The notes beneath the pieces are model-generated. The model did no database searches. It was not told where the DNA came from and saw nothing but the letters and a program-made list of their open reading frames with translations. DNA of 31,266 bases, taken from the NCBI GenBank assembly GCA_905193755.1, contig CAJJPX010000017.1, positions 1 to 31,266 on the forward strand, in the 5' to 3' direction. Below, one piece after another: positions 8,510 to 17,075 of this stretch; position 1 is the first letter of the stretch, and each line of letters opens with the position of its first letter. The stretch comes from an uncultured Clostridium sp. Its GTDB lineage: Bacteria > Bacillota_I > Bacilli_A > RF39 > UBA660. The position numbers were made by a program, and so were the translations under genes.

Positions 8510-9307
8510 TTATTCTAAAGTTTTAATATCTATAACTTGAAATTTAAAATATTTTCCATTATTGAATATTTTGAAATTAATTCTCTTCTTATTTGCTTCA
8601 CCATTTAACTCATTAATTGTTATATTAGATGCTGTACTGTAGTTCTTATTTTCAAGTTCTTTTTTTATACTATCTATTTTATTAGTTTGAGTACTATCTT
8701 TAAATGAGTAAACATACGCATCTACTGTAATTACTTTATCCTTATAAGTTAATGTATCTATGCTTGTTATTATTGATTTACCATATTTCTTTTTAATGTT
8801 GTCATAATAGAAGCAATATTCATTTCCTTTTTTAAATGCATGTTCAAAATAATAAATAATTGAACTTGAATATTTTGTTATATCAGTATTGTATAAGTCT
8901 TTAAAACTTGTTACTAAGTAGTCTTCTTTTAAACAAAATATTCCTGTGTCTACGTTTATTTCTCTCATTGTTCTAGTGTTTTCTATTGTATAAAGTAATA
9001 TATAATTAGTTAACATATTTTCTAAATCTTTTTTACTCGCATTCGAAGAATCATAATCATTTATCATTAATAATTTATTAAATGTTTCATCATTCTCAAG
9101 TTGTTCTACCACTTTATTGTATTTCTTTTTGTTTTTTACTACTTTTTCATTTATAGTTATATTTTCATAATTTGGAAAATATCTTTTACTAGATTTTTCT
9201 TCTTGTTGTCTTAATGGAATAAAAAGGAGAAGCACTAAAATTATGATTAATAATGCTCCTGATAATACTATTACAGTTGGTTTATTTTCTCTTAATTTTT
9301 CTTGCAT
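8510..9307 (-). CDS. Single-pass membrane protein of the T4SS operon, family not recognised
   Basis: This 265-aa protein has a short cytoplasmic N-terminus (MQEKLRENKP), one membrane helix (VIVLSGALLIIILVLLLF, about 13-31) and an extracytoplasmic domain of about 230 residues. The domain is rich in Lys, Asn and Tyr. The bitopic layout, size and position between the large SpoIID-like component and virD4 resemble VirB8/TcpC-type scaffold proteins, whose NTF2-like domains sit outside the membrane. I see no diagnostic motif, so this is only a positional and topological guess. Two Cys (near FCLKED and EYCFYYD) could form an exported disulfide. AAAAGGAGAAACT before the ATG is a strong ribosome binding site. 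The gap to the upstream gene is 11 bp, implying co-transcription. Confidence 0.6.
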   Translation of the reverse strand: MQEKLRENKPTVIVLSGALLIIILVLLLFIPLRQQEEKSSKRYFPNYENITINEKVVKNKKKYNKVVEQLENDETFNKLLMINDYDSSNASKKDLENMLTNYILLYTIENTRTMREINVDTGIFCLKEDYLVTSFKDLYNTDITKYSSSIIYYFEHAFKKGNEYCFYYDNIKKKYGKSIITSIDTLTYKDKVITVDAYVYSFKDSTQTNKIDSIKKELENKNYSTASNITINELNGEANKKRINFKIFNNGKYFKFQVIDIKTLE

Positions 9308-9318
9308 AGTTTCTCCTT

Positions 9319-11907
9319 TTATTCTCTTTCCATTTGCATTGTATCGCCACCTTGATTAGTGTTATTTGTTGTATCATTTTCGTCGTAACATTTAATTAGA
9401 TCTGCTTCTGGATATGAAGTTTTAATTATTTCTACAAAGTTTGATCCTGAATTTGCCATACTTTCCCATTTTTTTTGTTTCTTATCTACATAACTGGTTT
9501 GCTTTATTTTACCATTTTCTATTACTAAGTATTTTGATGCTTCATCATATAATGCTGAGAATGCATTATACTCTGTAGAACTCATTGGTTCTTTAAAGTA
9601 TTCACCACTTGATGACGCTCCTGGTATATAGCTAGTACAGTTAAATTTTTCTCCATTATCTTTTGTACCACAAACTATGCCCGAACTCTTTGGATGGCAT
9701 CCATCTTTTGGTGAACTAAATGCTTGATCACAGTTACCACTTCTCATAGTAATATTTGGAAGTTTTGAATAATTATTATGTCTATTTAGAGAGTAATTTA
9801 TTTCTGCGATCATTGCTGATATTGCATAATTTGAATTTTCATAATTATCTATTTCTGCCTTTGTAACTCCTATAATATAGTCTTTAAATACTACTTGTCG
9901 CAATTTGTTACCATCACAATCTTTAACTGTTACTATTACTTTACTTAAATCAGTGCTTAAGTATGGCTTACAGTTAGCATTCGTTATTACGGAACCATTA
10001 GTATTTGGTATTATGCCTTCTATATAATTTCCATCTTGATCATAGTATCCATTTTCTCCATATAATGGATTATCCATATCTCTCGCTAATAAAACTTCGT
10101 TCAATTGACTTTTTCTATCCATTACTTCTTCAATAATTGTTTCAATTTCTTTTGGTGTTATTTTTTCATCATATTCTAGATCTGTTTTTGGATCATCTAT
10201 CGCTTCTTTAAATCCTGGAAAATCTACGTAACCAAATCCTTCATTATAATCATATTTTATATTATATGTTGAATAACTAGAAGAACCTTTTCTCATATAT
10301 TTTGATTCATGTGGAGTAAACACATCTTTGTTTGTTGAATTTGTTTCTTCTACTTTTTGAAAATAATGACTTGTATCAATTATGCCTTCAAATCCTCTAC
10401 TTTCAAAATAATCTAACGCGTCTGTTAGTCCATATATTGCATCTAAATTATACATTTTCATCAATTCAGTTTCTGTATATGTTCCATTACATTCATCATC
10501 TGTTGTTGTATATGAACTATTTAAATTTGTGTCAAATACATAACCACTACCCCATATTTTTGTTGGTTTATCTCCTATACTATTAATAGAACCTAAATCT
10601 AATACTTTTGAGTTTCCATATCCCATATATCCTGGAACACTAAACTCATTTCTACTTGAATCATCATTTTCATCATTCCATCTGATAAACATTTTCCATT
10701 TATCTGAGCTATATGTAAATGATTTATGAACATCCGATGTACATGTTCCCCAACGTCTTCCTGTTTCTTCATCTTCGTGGATCTCCCAATCCCAATATGC
10801 ATATACTTCTTCAAATATAGTATTTTGAATAATTCTATCTACATCTTTTTTTGTTAATTTTCCATCTTCTATAATATTTGATAATACTTGGAAATGCTCT
10901 GAACCTGAGATGAAATCTGCGTCTTCTGCTCCTTCTTTATAATTACTATAATTTGCTTGTTGGTCATACCCATAAAATATTGTTCCTATAACTATACCTA
11001 AATCAAGTTCTGTATTGAATTTCTCATTATATTTTGTAATTTTTCCTCTAACATATCTAACTAGCTGACATTCATCGGTGAACAACCCCCTAAAATTAAA
11101 TATTTCAGATATTTTATCTAATATTTTATAAAATGTATCATCAACTTTACATTTATTATCTGAATATAATACTTTTACTAATTCTTCAGCACCTAATTCT
11201 ACGCATTCTTCCTGTGTATTATCACATTTACAGGTATCCTCATCATAATTGTCTATATCACAACTAGGTTTTACATATTTATATTTATCATCTGTATAAA
11301 GTCCATCTTCTAGTTGCTTATCAATACTAGCACCTGTATCATCATCTTCTAAACCTTTTTCTGAAATACCAAAAAAAGATGTTATTGATGATGTTAAGTT
11401 GTCAAATGTGAATGCAAAAAATGCAACTAAAAAAATTAATGATAATAGTCCAATAGCAACTACTGCAATCCAAAAATATATTTTAAGTTTTAAAGCCATT
11501 CCAGCTTTTCCTGTTGCTTTTTTTGCAGCTTTTTTAGTGGCTTCTGCTTTGGCTTTCTTTGCTGCTTCTGCTTTAGCAGCAGCATTGTTACCTTTTCCTT
11601 TTGCGCCACCTTTTTCATCTTTTGTGCTTGCTTTTTCGCCTTTGTTATCTTTTTTATCAAGGCCATCTTTTTCTGGAAGGTCGCTTCCCTTTTCCTTTTG
11701 AGTTTCACCTTCCTCTTCTTTTTTATTTCGTTTGCCACCTATATCAGAAGGTGTGTTTCGGCCTCTATTATTTATTGCATCTATATCAGCTGGATTTTGT
11801 CCACTTATACCAGCTCTAAAACCACTTGCAAGTTCACTCAATGCAGATGGCCTTCTTCTAGGTTGACTACTTTGTGTGGTTTCTTCGTTTTCAATATTTT
11901 CGTCCAT
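9319..11907 (-). CDS. Large bitopic T4SS component with C-terminal SpoIID-like domain
   Basis: This 862-aa protein has four parts. Residues 1-140 are a hydrophilic cytoplasmic tail that becomes Lys/Ala-rich and repetitive. Residues 142-166 are one membrane helix. Residues 170 to about 650 are a long exported region with clustered Cys (around CDIDNYDEDTCKCDN). Residues 660-842 resemble SpoIID/LytB: VVFKDYIIGVTKAEI (catalytic-type Glu near 685), AISAMIAEINYSLNR in place of the family's AxxVAARTYAL, and WESMANSGSNFVEIIKTSYP in place of the family's terminal MAxxGxxYxxILxxYYP. SpoIID is a peptidoglycan lytic transglycosylase, so this protein may open the wall for the secretion channel, a role other T4SSs fill with VirB1- or NlpC/P60-type enzymes. 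GGAAGTGAAGT precedes the ATG. Residue divergence means activity is unproven. Confidence 0.7.
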   Translation of the reverse strand: MDENIENEETTQSSQPRRRPSALSELASGFRAGISGQNPADIDAINNRGRNTPSDIGGKRNKKEEEGETQKEKGSDLPEKDGLDKKDNKGEKASTKDEKGGAKGKGNNAAAKAEAAKKAKAEATKKAAKKATGKAGMALKLKIYFWIAVVAIGLLSLIFLVAFFAFTFDNLTSSITSFFGISEKGLEDDDTGASIDKQLEDGLYTDDKYKYVKPSCDIDNYDEDTCKCDNTQEECVELGAEELVKVLYSDNKCKVDDTFYKILDKISEIFNFRGLFTDECQLVRYVRGKITKYNEKFNTELDLGIVIGTIFYGYDQQANYSNYKEGAEDADFISGSEHFQVLSNIIEDGKLTKKDVDRIIQNTIFEEVYAYWDWEIHEDEETGRRWGTCTSDVHKSFTYSSDKWKMFIRWNDENDDSSRNEFSVPGYMGYGNSKVLDLGSINSIGDKPTKIWGSGYVFDTNLNSSYTTTDDECNGTYTETELMKMYNLDAIYGLTDALDYFESRGFEGIIDTSHYFQKVEETNSTNKDVFTPHESKYMRKGSSSYSTYNIKYDYNEGFGYVDFPGFKEAIDDPKTDLEYDEKITPKEIETIIEEVMDRKSQLNEVLLARDMDNPLYGENGYYDQDGNYIEGIIPNTNGSVITNANCKPYLSTDLSKVIVTVKDCDGNKLRQVVFKDYIIGVTKAEIDNYENSNYAISAMIAEINYSLNRHNNYSKLPNITMRSGNCDQAFSSPKDGCHPKSSGIVCGTKDNGEKFNCTSYIPGASSSGEYFKEPMSSTEYNAFSALYDEASKYLVIENGKIKQTSYVDKKQKKWESMANSGSNFVEIIKTSYPEADLIKCYDENDTTNNTNQGGDTMQMERE

Positions 11908-11931
11908 ACTTCACTTCCTTCTTTTTAAATA

Positions 11932-11957
11932 AGGAGGACTAATACTATAGTCCTCCT
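11932..11957 (-). other. Strong intercistronic hairpin between virB4 and the SpoIID-like gene
   Basis: A perfect 10-bp, relatively GC-rich stem (11932-11941 with 11948-11957) has a 6-nt loop. On the minus strand its 5' arm is the last coding codons and stop region of virB4. Its 3' arm contains CCTCC, which is anti-Shine-Dalgarno-like. Only TTATTT follows, not a proper U tract, so it may be a leaky terminator, an mRNA-stabilising 3' end or a processing site inside the operon. Confidence 0.65.
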
Positions 11958-13735
11958 CCAGAACCGAATGATTCTAATTCTTGTTGAGTAGCAATTACAT
12001 TAATACGCATTCTTCTGCTTCCACATACGAATAATGCTTGTCCTTGACTATATCTCTTAATTGAATCTTTTTCTTGATCGTTTAAATCTACAAGTTTTGC
12101 TAAATCATCTACTGCTTGTTTTCTAAGTCCCATTACTAAGTAATAAGATGCATTATCGAAAATAGCTTTACCATGTATTACTACATTTGGTGCAGCAAAG
12201 TCTGTAGGTTGTTGAGTAATAATGATTGTTCCTGTGTTATATTTACGACTACGTCTTTGAATACGAGCTAGGAATTCAGCACCTAAAGTATTTTGATCTG
12301 CAAGTAACATATGTGCTTCATCAACCATTAATATTGTATTTATTTCTCTATCTAATGTTAAGCCCCATGCGTATTTTAATATGTTGAAGAATAATGCATT
12401 TCTGATATTATTATCAGCATTCATTAATTCACGAATATTAAATACTATGAAGTCTGCATCAGTATCGATTGTTGTCTTACCGGTGAAATAATATCTTAAT
12501 TCTCTAGTAAGTGGTCTAATCTTTAACTCAAGTTTTTCCATAACTTCTCTTTCACGAGTATGTTCTGTCATAGAAAGTAATCTTCCTTTGATAGTAGCAT
12601 ACACATCATCGAATGTTGGATAATCATGAGCATTTATTTTTGTAAAATCAGTATTATAATCTATTTTATAACGTCTATATGTGTCTTGTACTACTTCACT
12701 AAACATTGTTAATGTATCTTCTTCAATGTCTGGGCTATAGTATTTCATAAATGCTTTTAGTGTTTGAAGTGTACGAGTAAGAATTGCATATCCTAATCCT
12801 TCTTGCATTTCTTCTTCATCAGCATCAAGTACTACTTCAAGTGGATTTATCATACCAAAGTCTCCACCTTTACCTAAATCAATGAAGTCTCCACCATATA
12901 ATTTAGTCATATCTTCAAGTTCACCTTCAGGGTCTATTGCGATTATTTTATGACCATTTCTGATGTTACTTCTAAGAAGTACTTTTGCTGCTGTTGATTT
13001 ACCTGAACCAGAAGTACCAAGTATAATCATGTTAGCATTATTTCTATTAAATTCTTTTTTAGTTTGATATAAGAATTGGTTAAATAGTATTACTCCTCCT
13101 GAATAATCAACTCCAAGTAAACATGAAAGCCCTGGATCTTTAATACTGTCAAATACATATGGATACATTGCTGCCATAGTAACTGTTGGTATTGGTGTTC
13201 CAACTCTTTCTTCTATATCATTTGCTTCAAATATTGGAAGCATACTCTTAAGTATCTTTTCTTGTTCAAATCTAAGAACTAATCCTTTCATTCCCATTGC
13301 ATCTAAGTAGTTCTTTACTTGAACTTTCTTATTTTCTAATTCTTCGTGAGAATCAGCAGAAATCATAATGTGCATTTGGAAATCAAAGATTCTTGCTTGT
13401 GTAGCTGTTAACATTTGAATGAAGTTTTCAATACTTTCATAATCTTGTCTAATTTGTTCTTGCATTGTTTTATCATGTTCATCTTGATATCTAGATTTCA
13501 TATCAGCTATTTCTTTATTTAACATCTTTGATAAAACTGAAAATGCAATTGGTATATGCTTAATACATATTTTTATTCCAGATAATTGTGTTAAATTTGC
13601 TAAGTATCCCTCTTGTATCATTTTAGGATAGCTTATTATTGTTAATATTGCACAATACTTATCACTTATAATTATTTCAGATGATTTAAATTCTAAGCTC
13701 TTAGGAGCTAATTGACTTTTAAAACTTACGCTCAT
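11945..13735 (-). CDS. virB4: VirB4-like T4SS ATPase, motor part
   Basis: This 596-aa cytoplasmic ATPase powers assembly and transfer in T4SSs. Walker A is GTSGSGKST (240-248). IIAIDPEGELEDM follows, and Walker B is ILMVDEAH (468-475). RIQRRSRKYNTG and IITQQPTDF are late RecA-fold motifs typical of VirB4. Residues 1-200 correspond to the middle of a full-length VirB4. The N-terminal domain is in the preceding gene, whose TGA overlaps this ATG in ATGA. GGTGAT lies 6 nt upstream of the ATG, so translation is both coupled and independently initiated. Many VirB4 proteins are about 800 aa as one chain; here the two parts sum to about 790. Shorter VirB4-like proteins are known in Firmicute conjugative elements, so the split may be ancestral. 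Confidence 0.92.
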   Translation of the reverse strand: MSVSFKSQLAPKSLEFKSSEIIISDKYCAILTIISYPKMIQEGYLANLTQLSGIKICIKHIPIAFSVLSKMLNKEIADMKSRYQDEHDKTMQEQIRQDYESIENFIQMLTATQARIFDFQMHIMISADSHEELENKKVQVKNYLDAMGMKGLVLRFEQEKILKSMLPIFEANDIEERVGTPIPTVTMAAMYPYVFDSIKDPGLSCLLGVDYSGGVILFNQFLYQTKKEFNRNNANMIILGTSGSGKSTAAKVLLRSNIRNGHKIIAIDPEGELEDMTKLYGGDFIDLGKGGDFGMINPLEVVLDADEEEMQEGLGYAILTRTLQTLKAFMKYYSPDIEEDTLTMFSEVVQDTYRRYKIDYNTDFTKINAHDYPTFDDVYATIKGRLLSMTEHTREREVMEKLELKIRPLTRELRYYFTGKTTIDTDADFIVFNIRELMNADNNIRNALFFNILKYAWGLTLDREINTILMVDEAHMLLADQNTLGAEFLARIQRRSRKYNTGTIIITQQPTDFAAPNVVIHGKAIFDNASYYLVMGLRKQAVDDLAKLVDLNDQEKDSIKRYSQGQALFVCGSRRMRINVIATQQELESFGSGGGL

Positions 13736-14322
13736 CGTGGCATCACCGTCCCAAAATTAGTTGTATCTCCACCATTCATAAATCCATCTAGTAATGTTCT
13801 TAAATCATCATTACTAGTTTGAGCTGATTGAAGACCTGCTCCTGCTAAACCAGATACTAAGTTTTGTATTCTTTTTTGAATTATTTCTGGTCTTCTATCT
13901 TTGAATAATATAAAGTACTCCGTATCTGTTACATTTACTTCTTTACTCATAAATAGATTTGCTTTATCAATATCTTCTCTTACTAGTTTTCTTATAGCTG
14001 GTGATTGTACTTGATTAAATAATAATTTTAGTTGTGCTAGATAAACATTTATATCTACAGGTCTATCTGCTACTATTAGCCAGAATGGATAGTCCACAGT
14101 ATTATAGAAATTTCTCAAATTAAATATTGCATTATTTTGAGAATCATAATCAAGAATAAATATATTTCTTGGTTTGATTTTAACTCCTGTTACTCTATAT
14201 CCATTATCTAGTATTATTTCTCCATTTTGTATTCCCCTTATTGGTAACCAATTTTCAGCATATTTTTGTGCCTTAACGTTTACCTTTGGCTTCTTGGGCA
14301 TCCCTGTCATCGTCTCCCACAT
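13732..14322 (-). CDS. VirB4 N-terminal domain as a separate protein
   Basis: This is a protein of about 196 aa directly preceding and overlapping (ATGA) the VirB4 motor gene. It starts with basic residues (MPKKPKVNVKAQKY), then WLPIRGIQNGEIILDNGYRVTGVKI. That pattern resembles the N-terminus of PrgI-associated VirB4 and other conjugation ATPases, which open with an I-R-G/x-V-xxx-DG-xx-V segment. It has no ATPase motif of its own, and the C-terminal 30 residues look flexible (GAGLQSAQTSNDD). It overlaps the 3' end of the PrgI gene by about 50 bp in another frame. The start is uncertain: ATG at 14322, 14310 or 14301, or GTG at 14331. I chose 14322 because GGTG precedes it by 8 nt. It probably assembles with the motor part. 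Confidence 0.7.
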   Translation of the reverse strand: MWETMTGMPKKPKVNVKAQKYAENWLPIRGIQNGEIILDNGYRVTGVKIKPRNIFILDYDSQNNAIFNLRNFYNTVDYPFWLIVADRPVDINVYLAQLKLLFNQVQSPAIRKLVREDIDKANLFMSKEVNVTDTEYFILFKDRRPEIIQKRIQNLVSGLAGAGLQSAQTSNDDLRTLLDGFMNGGDTTNFGTVMPR

Positions 14323-14614
14323 AGCTAGCACACCATCCTCTCCAATAATATCTTCTTTGACTATTAAAATATGTAATTACTTCTTGTATATAAACTAAAA
14401 CGTTATGATAAAATGGCACAGGCAACACAAGGAATAATGCTATTCCAATTGGTGTTAACTTTATTACTATGTCACTTATTGTATCACCTGGAAATATAAA
14501 TAGAAAGATTGTAGTAAGTAATATACCAGGTAACAATACAGCAAACAAATCAAATGGTCTAAACACATTGAATATTAACTGACTTTTCTTACTATTAGCA
14601 GGTATTATATACAT
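14273..14614 (-). CDS. prgI: PrgI family protein (VirB3-like T4SS membrane subunit)
   Basis: This 113-aa protein has two membrane helices in its first two thirds (LFAVLLPGILLTTIFLFIF and IGIALFLVLPVP). It carries the PrgI-type elements IFNVFRPFDL near the N-terminus and PFYHNVLVYIQEVITYFNSQRRYYWRGW after the second helix. PrgI proteins are the Gram-positive counterparts of VirB3, inner-channel subunits coded just before virB4, and that order holds here. AGGAGTAAGATAAA before the ATG is a good ribosome binding site. The C-terminal acidic then basic tail (GDDDRDAQEAKGKR) is coded in the region overlapping the VirB4 N-terminal gene. The gap to the upstream VirB6-like gene is 16 bp. Confidence 0.88.
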   Translation of the reverse strand: MYIIPANSKKSQLIFNVFRPFDLFAVLLPGILLTTIFLFIFPGDTISDIVIKLTPIGIALFLVLPVPFYHNVLVYIQEVITYFNSQRRYYWRGWCASYVGDDDRDAQEAKGKR

Positions 14615-14630
14615 TTTATCTTACTCCTTT

Positions 14631-16601
14631 CTATTTTCCCCCATATCTATCTTGTCTTGTTGCTCTTTGAACTGATGAAGAATTTTCTATTTCTCTTACA
14701 TCTTTTTCATATTTTTTCTTTTGCTGTTTTACTGCATCTGTAGTTCCATCATTAATACTTGAACGTAATTTTTGCGTTGCTGATTTACCATTTTTACTTC
14801 TTTTATCCTTAAATGATGTTGCTCTCATATCATATAAGCTTGTTGCGGATTGAACACTAGAATCTTCATTAACTCTGTCATTGTTAAATAGTTCCATATC
14901 ATATGCATTTCCAACTAAATCTTCATATTCTTTCATTTTTGCAGAAGCATTATTCATTCTGTCTCTTTCTCCAGATTCAAATGCCTTTCTATATTCATTT
15001 TCCCAAACTTTATATTCTGCACCGTTTTTAGCATTTGCAATTGTCTCGTCTCTTGTGCTTCCATATTCAAATTCTAAATTATATCCATTAGAATCTGTAA
15101 CTACTCCCTTTTGTTTTAATGCACCTAATGCGTCCCCTCTTGCTTTCATCATGTTATCTAGTGCCGCTGCAGTATCTTTTATTCTTTGTGCTCTCAATTG
15201 TTGACCTTGTGGTATTCCAAGACCTCTTTCAATTGCTGCACCAGCATATCTTAGTCCTCCACCTTGTCTTGCTATTCTTTGAGCTCTGTCTCTATTTCCT
15301 TGGGATACTTGTCCTTGATTCTTAAAGAAATCCATTACATTCTTTCCCTTATGTCCAGATTGGAAACCAGAAAATCCACCGCTTAATACATTTCCAACAA
15401 CTCCAGCAGCTCCTGCTCCACCAATAATTCCAGCTGCTGCTCCAGATATTGCTCCAAGTCCTGCTCCAGCAATTCCACCAAGTAGTTTTCCAAAGCCTTT
15501 TGTATGGTCTTCGCCAGTTCCCATTCCTGGGAATATTTGATTTAAAAGATTTGGTATTAATTTAACGCATTGGAATGCTGCGAATAACATAATTAATGTA
15601 ATTAAACCTTTTGTTAGTCCTACTGCTTCTGGTAATAATTCTGATCTTTCAGCGAAGAATTTACCTATAAATGCAGTTGCTATAAATAATGACCCGACTC
15701 GAACAAATGCATCTGTCCATGTTCCTATTAATGCTTTTGTATAACTTTTCCACGTTTGATTGCTTGTTCCACCATCTACTATACTTACTATAGCAAGTGG
15801 CGCGATTGTTTGTAAAACAATTAATTTAAATATACGAATTGCTAATTCAATTGATAATTTAATAATTTGCCATGCTAAATATAAACCTGCTGCTGTACTA
15901 ACAATTGGCCATTTATATTCAACATCTTTTCCTATTCTTGCGACTACTTCTACTATTCTCATCATATCGATGGATTCTAAATCACTATTTTGTATTTCAT
16001 TATAAATCTTATCTAATGGAGAAGTTTCTCCTGGCTTTGTATAAAGGAATGTACTTAAAGTTGTTATAGCTATTTCTTTACCGAAGTTTTCAACATTGTT
16101 TGATTCTGAACCAAAAATAAGTCTAGAAACAAATCCACCTTTTTCTTCTCCTGTATTTGTAATATCGGCTATTTCTTTTAAAGTTGTAAATTCGTAACCA
16201 TCCGGTACGCCAATCATTAATAATGTAACTTCATTTAATACACTAAAAACAAAAGAATAAATTATTAATAAACCTGCACATATACCTATATTCTTAATTA
16301 ATGCTGGTCCTCCTGCTTTGGTATCATCAAGTTTATCTGGATTTATCATATATTGTATTAACGTATATCCAATTTTGAACATTATAATAACGAGTATAAT
16401 AGCATTTACTCTATCTACTAATGGTGAAACCCACGCATATAGTACATTATAATTTAGTTGAGCTATTAACATAAATATTTTATATGTATAAGCTAATAAT
16501 GAATATACAATGCCATCTAACGTTAAAAATATTGCGTTAAGAGGCAAAAATATCCATGTAGCTACTGATGATATTGATATTAATGATGTAATAAATAACA
16601 T
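14631..16601 (-). CDS. VirB6/TrbL-like polytopic T4SS channel protein
   Basis: This 656-aa protein is the first of the T4SS operon. The N-terminal 350 residues hold several hydrophobic helices (for example FLPLNAIFLTLDGIVYSLLAY, VNAIILVIIMFKIGYTLIQYM and IGICAGLLIIYSFVFSVL), with later helices near IGTWTDAFVRVGSLFIATAF. A Gly/Ala-rich stretch (about 365-415, GGIAGAGLGAISGAAAGIIGG) is followed by a charged, probably cytoplasmic tail of about 230 residues. This layout is typical of TrbL/VirB6 proteins, which form the inner-membrane pore path. AGGAAGTGAGATAAA precedes the ATG. The long Arg/Lys/Asp-rich tail has no recognised domain and could bind the ATPases or substrate. The assignment rests on topology plus its place before prgI and virB4. 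Confidence 0.82.
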   Translation of the reverse strand: MLFITSLISISSVATWIFLPLNAIFLTLDGIVYSLLAYTYKIFMLIAQLNYNVLYAWVSPLVDRVNAIILVIIMFKIGYTLIQYMINPDKLDDTKAGGPALIKNIGICAGLLIIYSFVFSVLNEVTLLMIGVPDGYEFTTLKEIADITNTGEEKGGFVSRLIFGSESNNVENFGKEIAITTLSTFLYTKPGETSPLDKIYNEIQNSDLESIDMMRIVEVVARIGKDVEYKWPIVSTAAGLYLAWQIIKLSIELAIRIFKLIVLQTIAPLAIVSIVDGGTSNQTWKSYTKALIGTWTDAFVRVGSLFIATAFIGKFFAERSELLPEAVGLTKGLITLIMLFAAFQCVKLIPNLLNQIFPGMGTGEDHTKGFGKLLGGIAGAGLGAISGAAAGIIGGAGAAGVVGNVLSGGFSGFQSGHKGKNVMDFFKNQGQVSQGNRDRAQRIARQGGGLRYAGAAIERGLGIPQGQQLRAQRIKDTAAALDNMMKARGDALGALKQKGVVTDSNGYNLEFEYGSTRDETIANAKNGAEYKVWENEYRKAFESGERDRMNNASAKMKEYEDLVGNAYDMELFNNDRVNEDSSVQSATSLYDMRATSFKDKRSKNGKSATQKLRSSINDGTTDAVKQQKKKYEKDVREIENSSSVQRATRQDRYGGK

Positions 16602-16636
16602 TTTATCTCACTTCCTATTTAAACTATTCTAGTATG

Positions 16637-16745
16637 ATTATATCAAAATAGAAAATAAATTGCTACTAGTTTGTATTTAAAAACTAATATTTTTGATATT
16701 TTCATCTGTGTCAACTATATTAATATGACATGGTACATTAGTCAA
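16637..16745 (-). promoter_or_regulatory. Promoter region of the T4SS operon
   Basis: Within the 205-bp gap upstream of the VirB6-like gene, the minus strand has three candidates. The first is TTGACT (16740-16745), 17 bp, TAATAT (16717-16722). The second is TTGACA (16709-16714), 17 bp, AATATT (16686-16691), a weak -10. The third is an extended -10 TGATATAAT (16637-16645) nearer the gene. TGTCA/TGACA half-sites flank an ATATTAATAT palindrome here, which could be an operator. Positions were read by eye. Confidence 0.5.
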
Positions 16746-16757
16746 TATATTTTAAAT

Positions 16758-16799
16758 AAAAAAAATATCAAACTTTTTTTATAATTATTTGATATTTTT
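16758..16799 (-). terminator. Terminator after the DUF1292-like gene
   Basis: A perfect 12-bp stem (16761-16772 with 16788-16799, core AATATCAAA/TTTGATATT) is followed on the minus strand by a T-rich stretch. It lies just after the stop at 16807 and separates the yebC-side genes from the T4SS operon. Confidence 0.75.
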
Positions 16800-16806
16800 T
16801 GTTTTA

Positions 16807-17067
16807 TTATTCACTTGCAAAATCTAGGACATCATCTTTAAAATCTAAGAATATTTTATTTACTACAAAGTCAAATTCTTCTTCGTTATCTATTGGTGTA
16901 TATTCTATTACATTATCATTGTTATTAACTTTTACTATTGACACATCATCTTTAAATTCATCATTATTAATTAAATATAAGTATGTATTATTTTTTTCTC
17001 TTATAACATCTAATATTAAATATTCACCATCATTAAATACTATTATATCATCTATATTAAAATTCAT
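16807..17067 (-). CDS. Small acidic DUF1292-like protein
   Basis: This is an 86-aa soluble acidic protein. It resembles the DUF1292 (YrzB-like) pattern: a short beta-rich start (DDIIVFNDGEYLILDVI), a segment on lysine-poor acidic residues, then EYTPIDNEEEFDFVVNKIF, close to the family's L-x-PIxxDEEWxxVxxxL ending. Family function is unknown, and DUF1292 genes usually sit near Holliday-junction or RNA-processing genes in Firmicutes. Here it is 8 bp downstream of an unknown 100-aa gene, below yebC and recG. AGGAGAATAT before the ATG supports the start. It is last before a terminator. The similarity is modest and could be coincidental. Confidence 0.6.
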   Translation of the reverse strand: MNFNIDDIIVFNDGEYLILDVIREKNNTYLYLINNDEFKDDVSIVKVNNNDNVIEYTPIDNEEEFDFVVNKIFLDFKDDVLDFASE

Positions 17068-17075
17068 ATATTCTC

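Noticed and set aside
11399..11928. Several overlapping plus-strand frames rich in Phe, Leu and Ala
   Set aside because: They are antisense shadows of the Lys/Ala-rich N-terminal tail of the SpoIID-like T4SS protein.
5969..16745. Integrated conjugative element with attachment sites
   Set aside because: No integrase, relaxase, tRNA gene or direct repeat at the borders could be found. The borders are ordinary operon ends.
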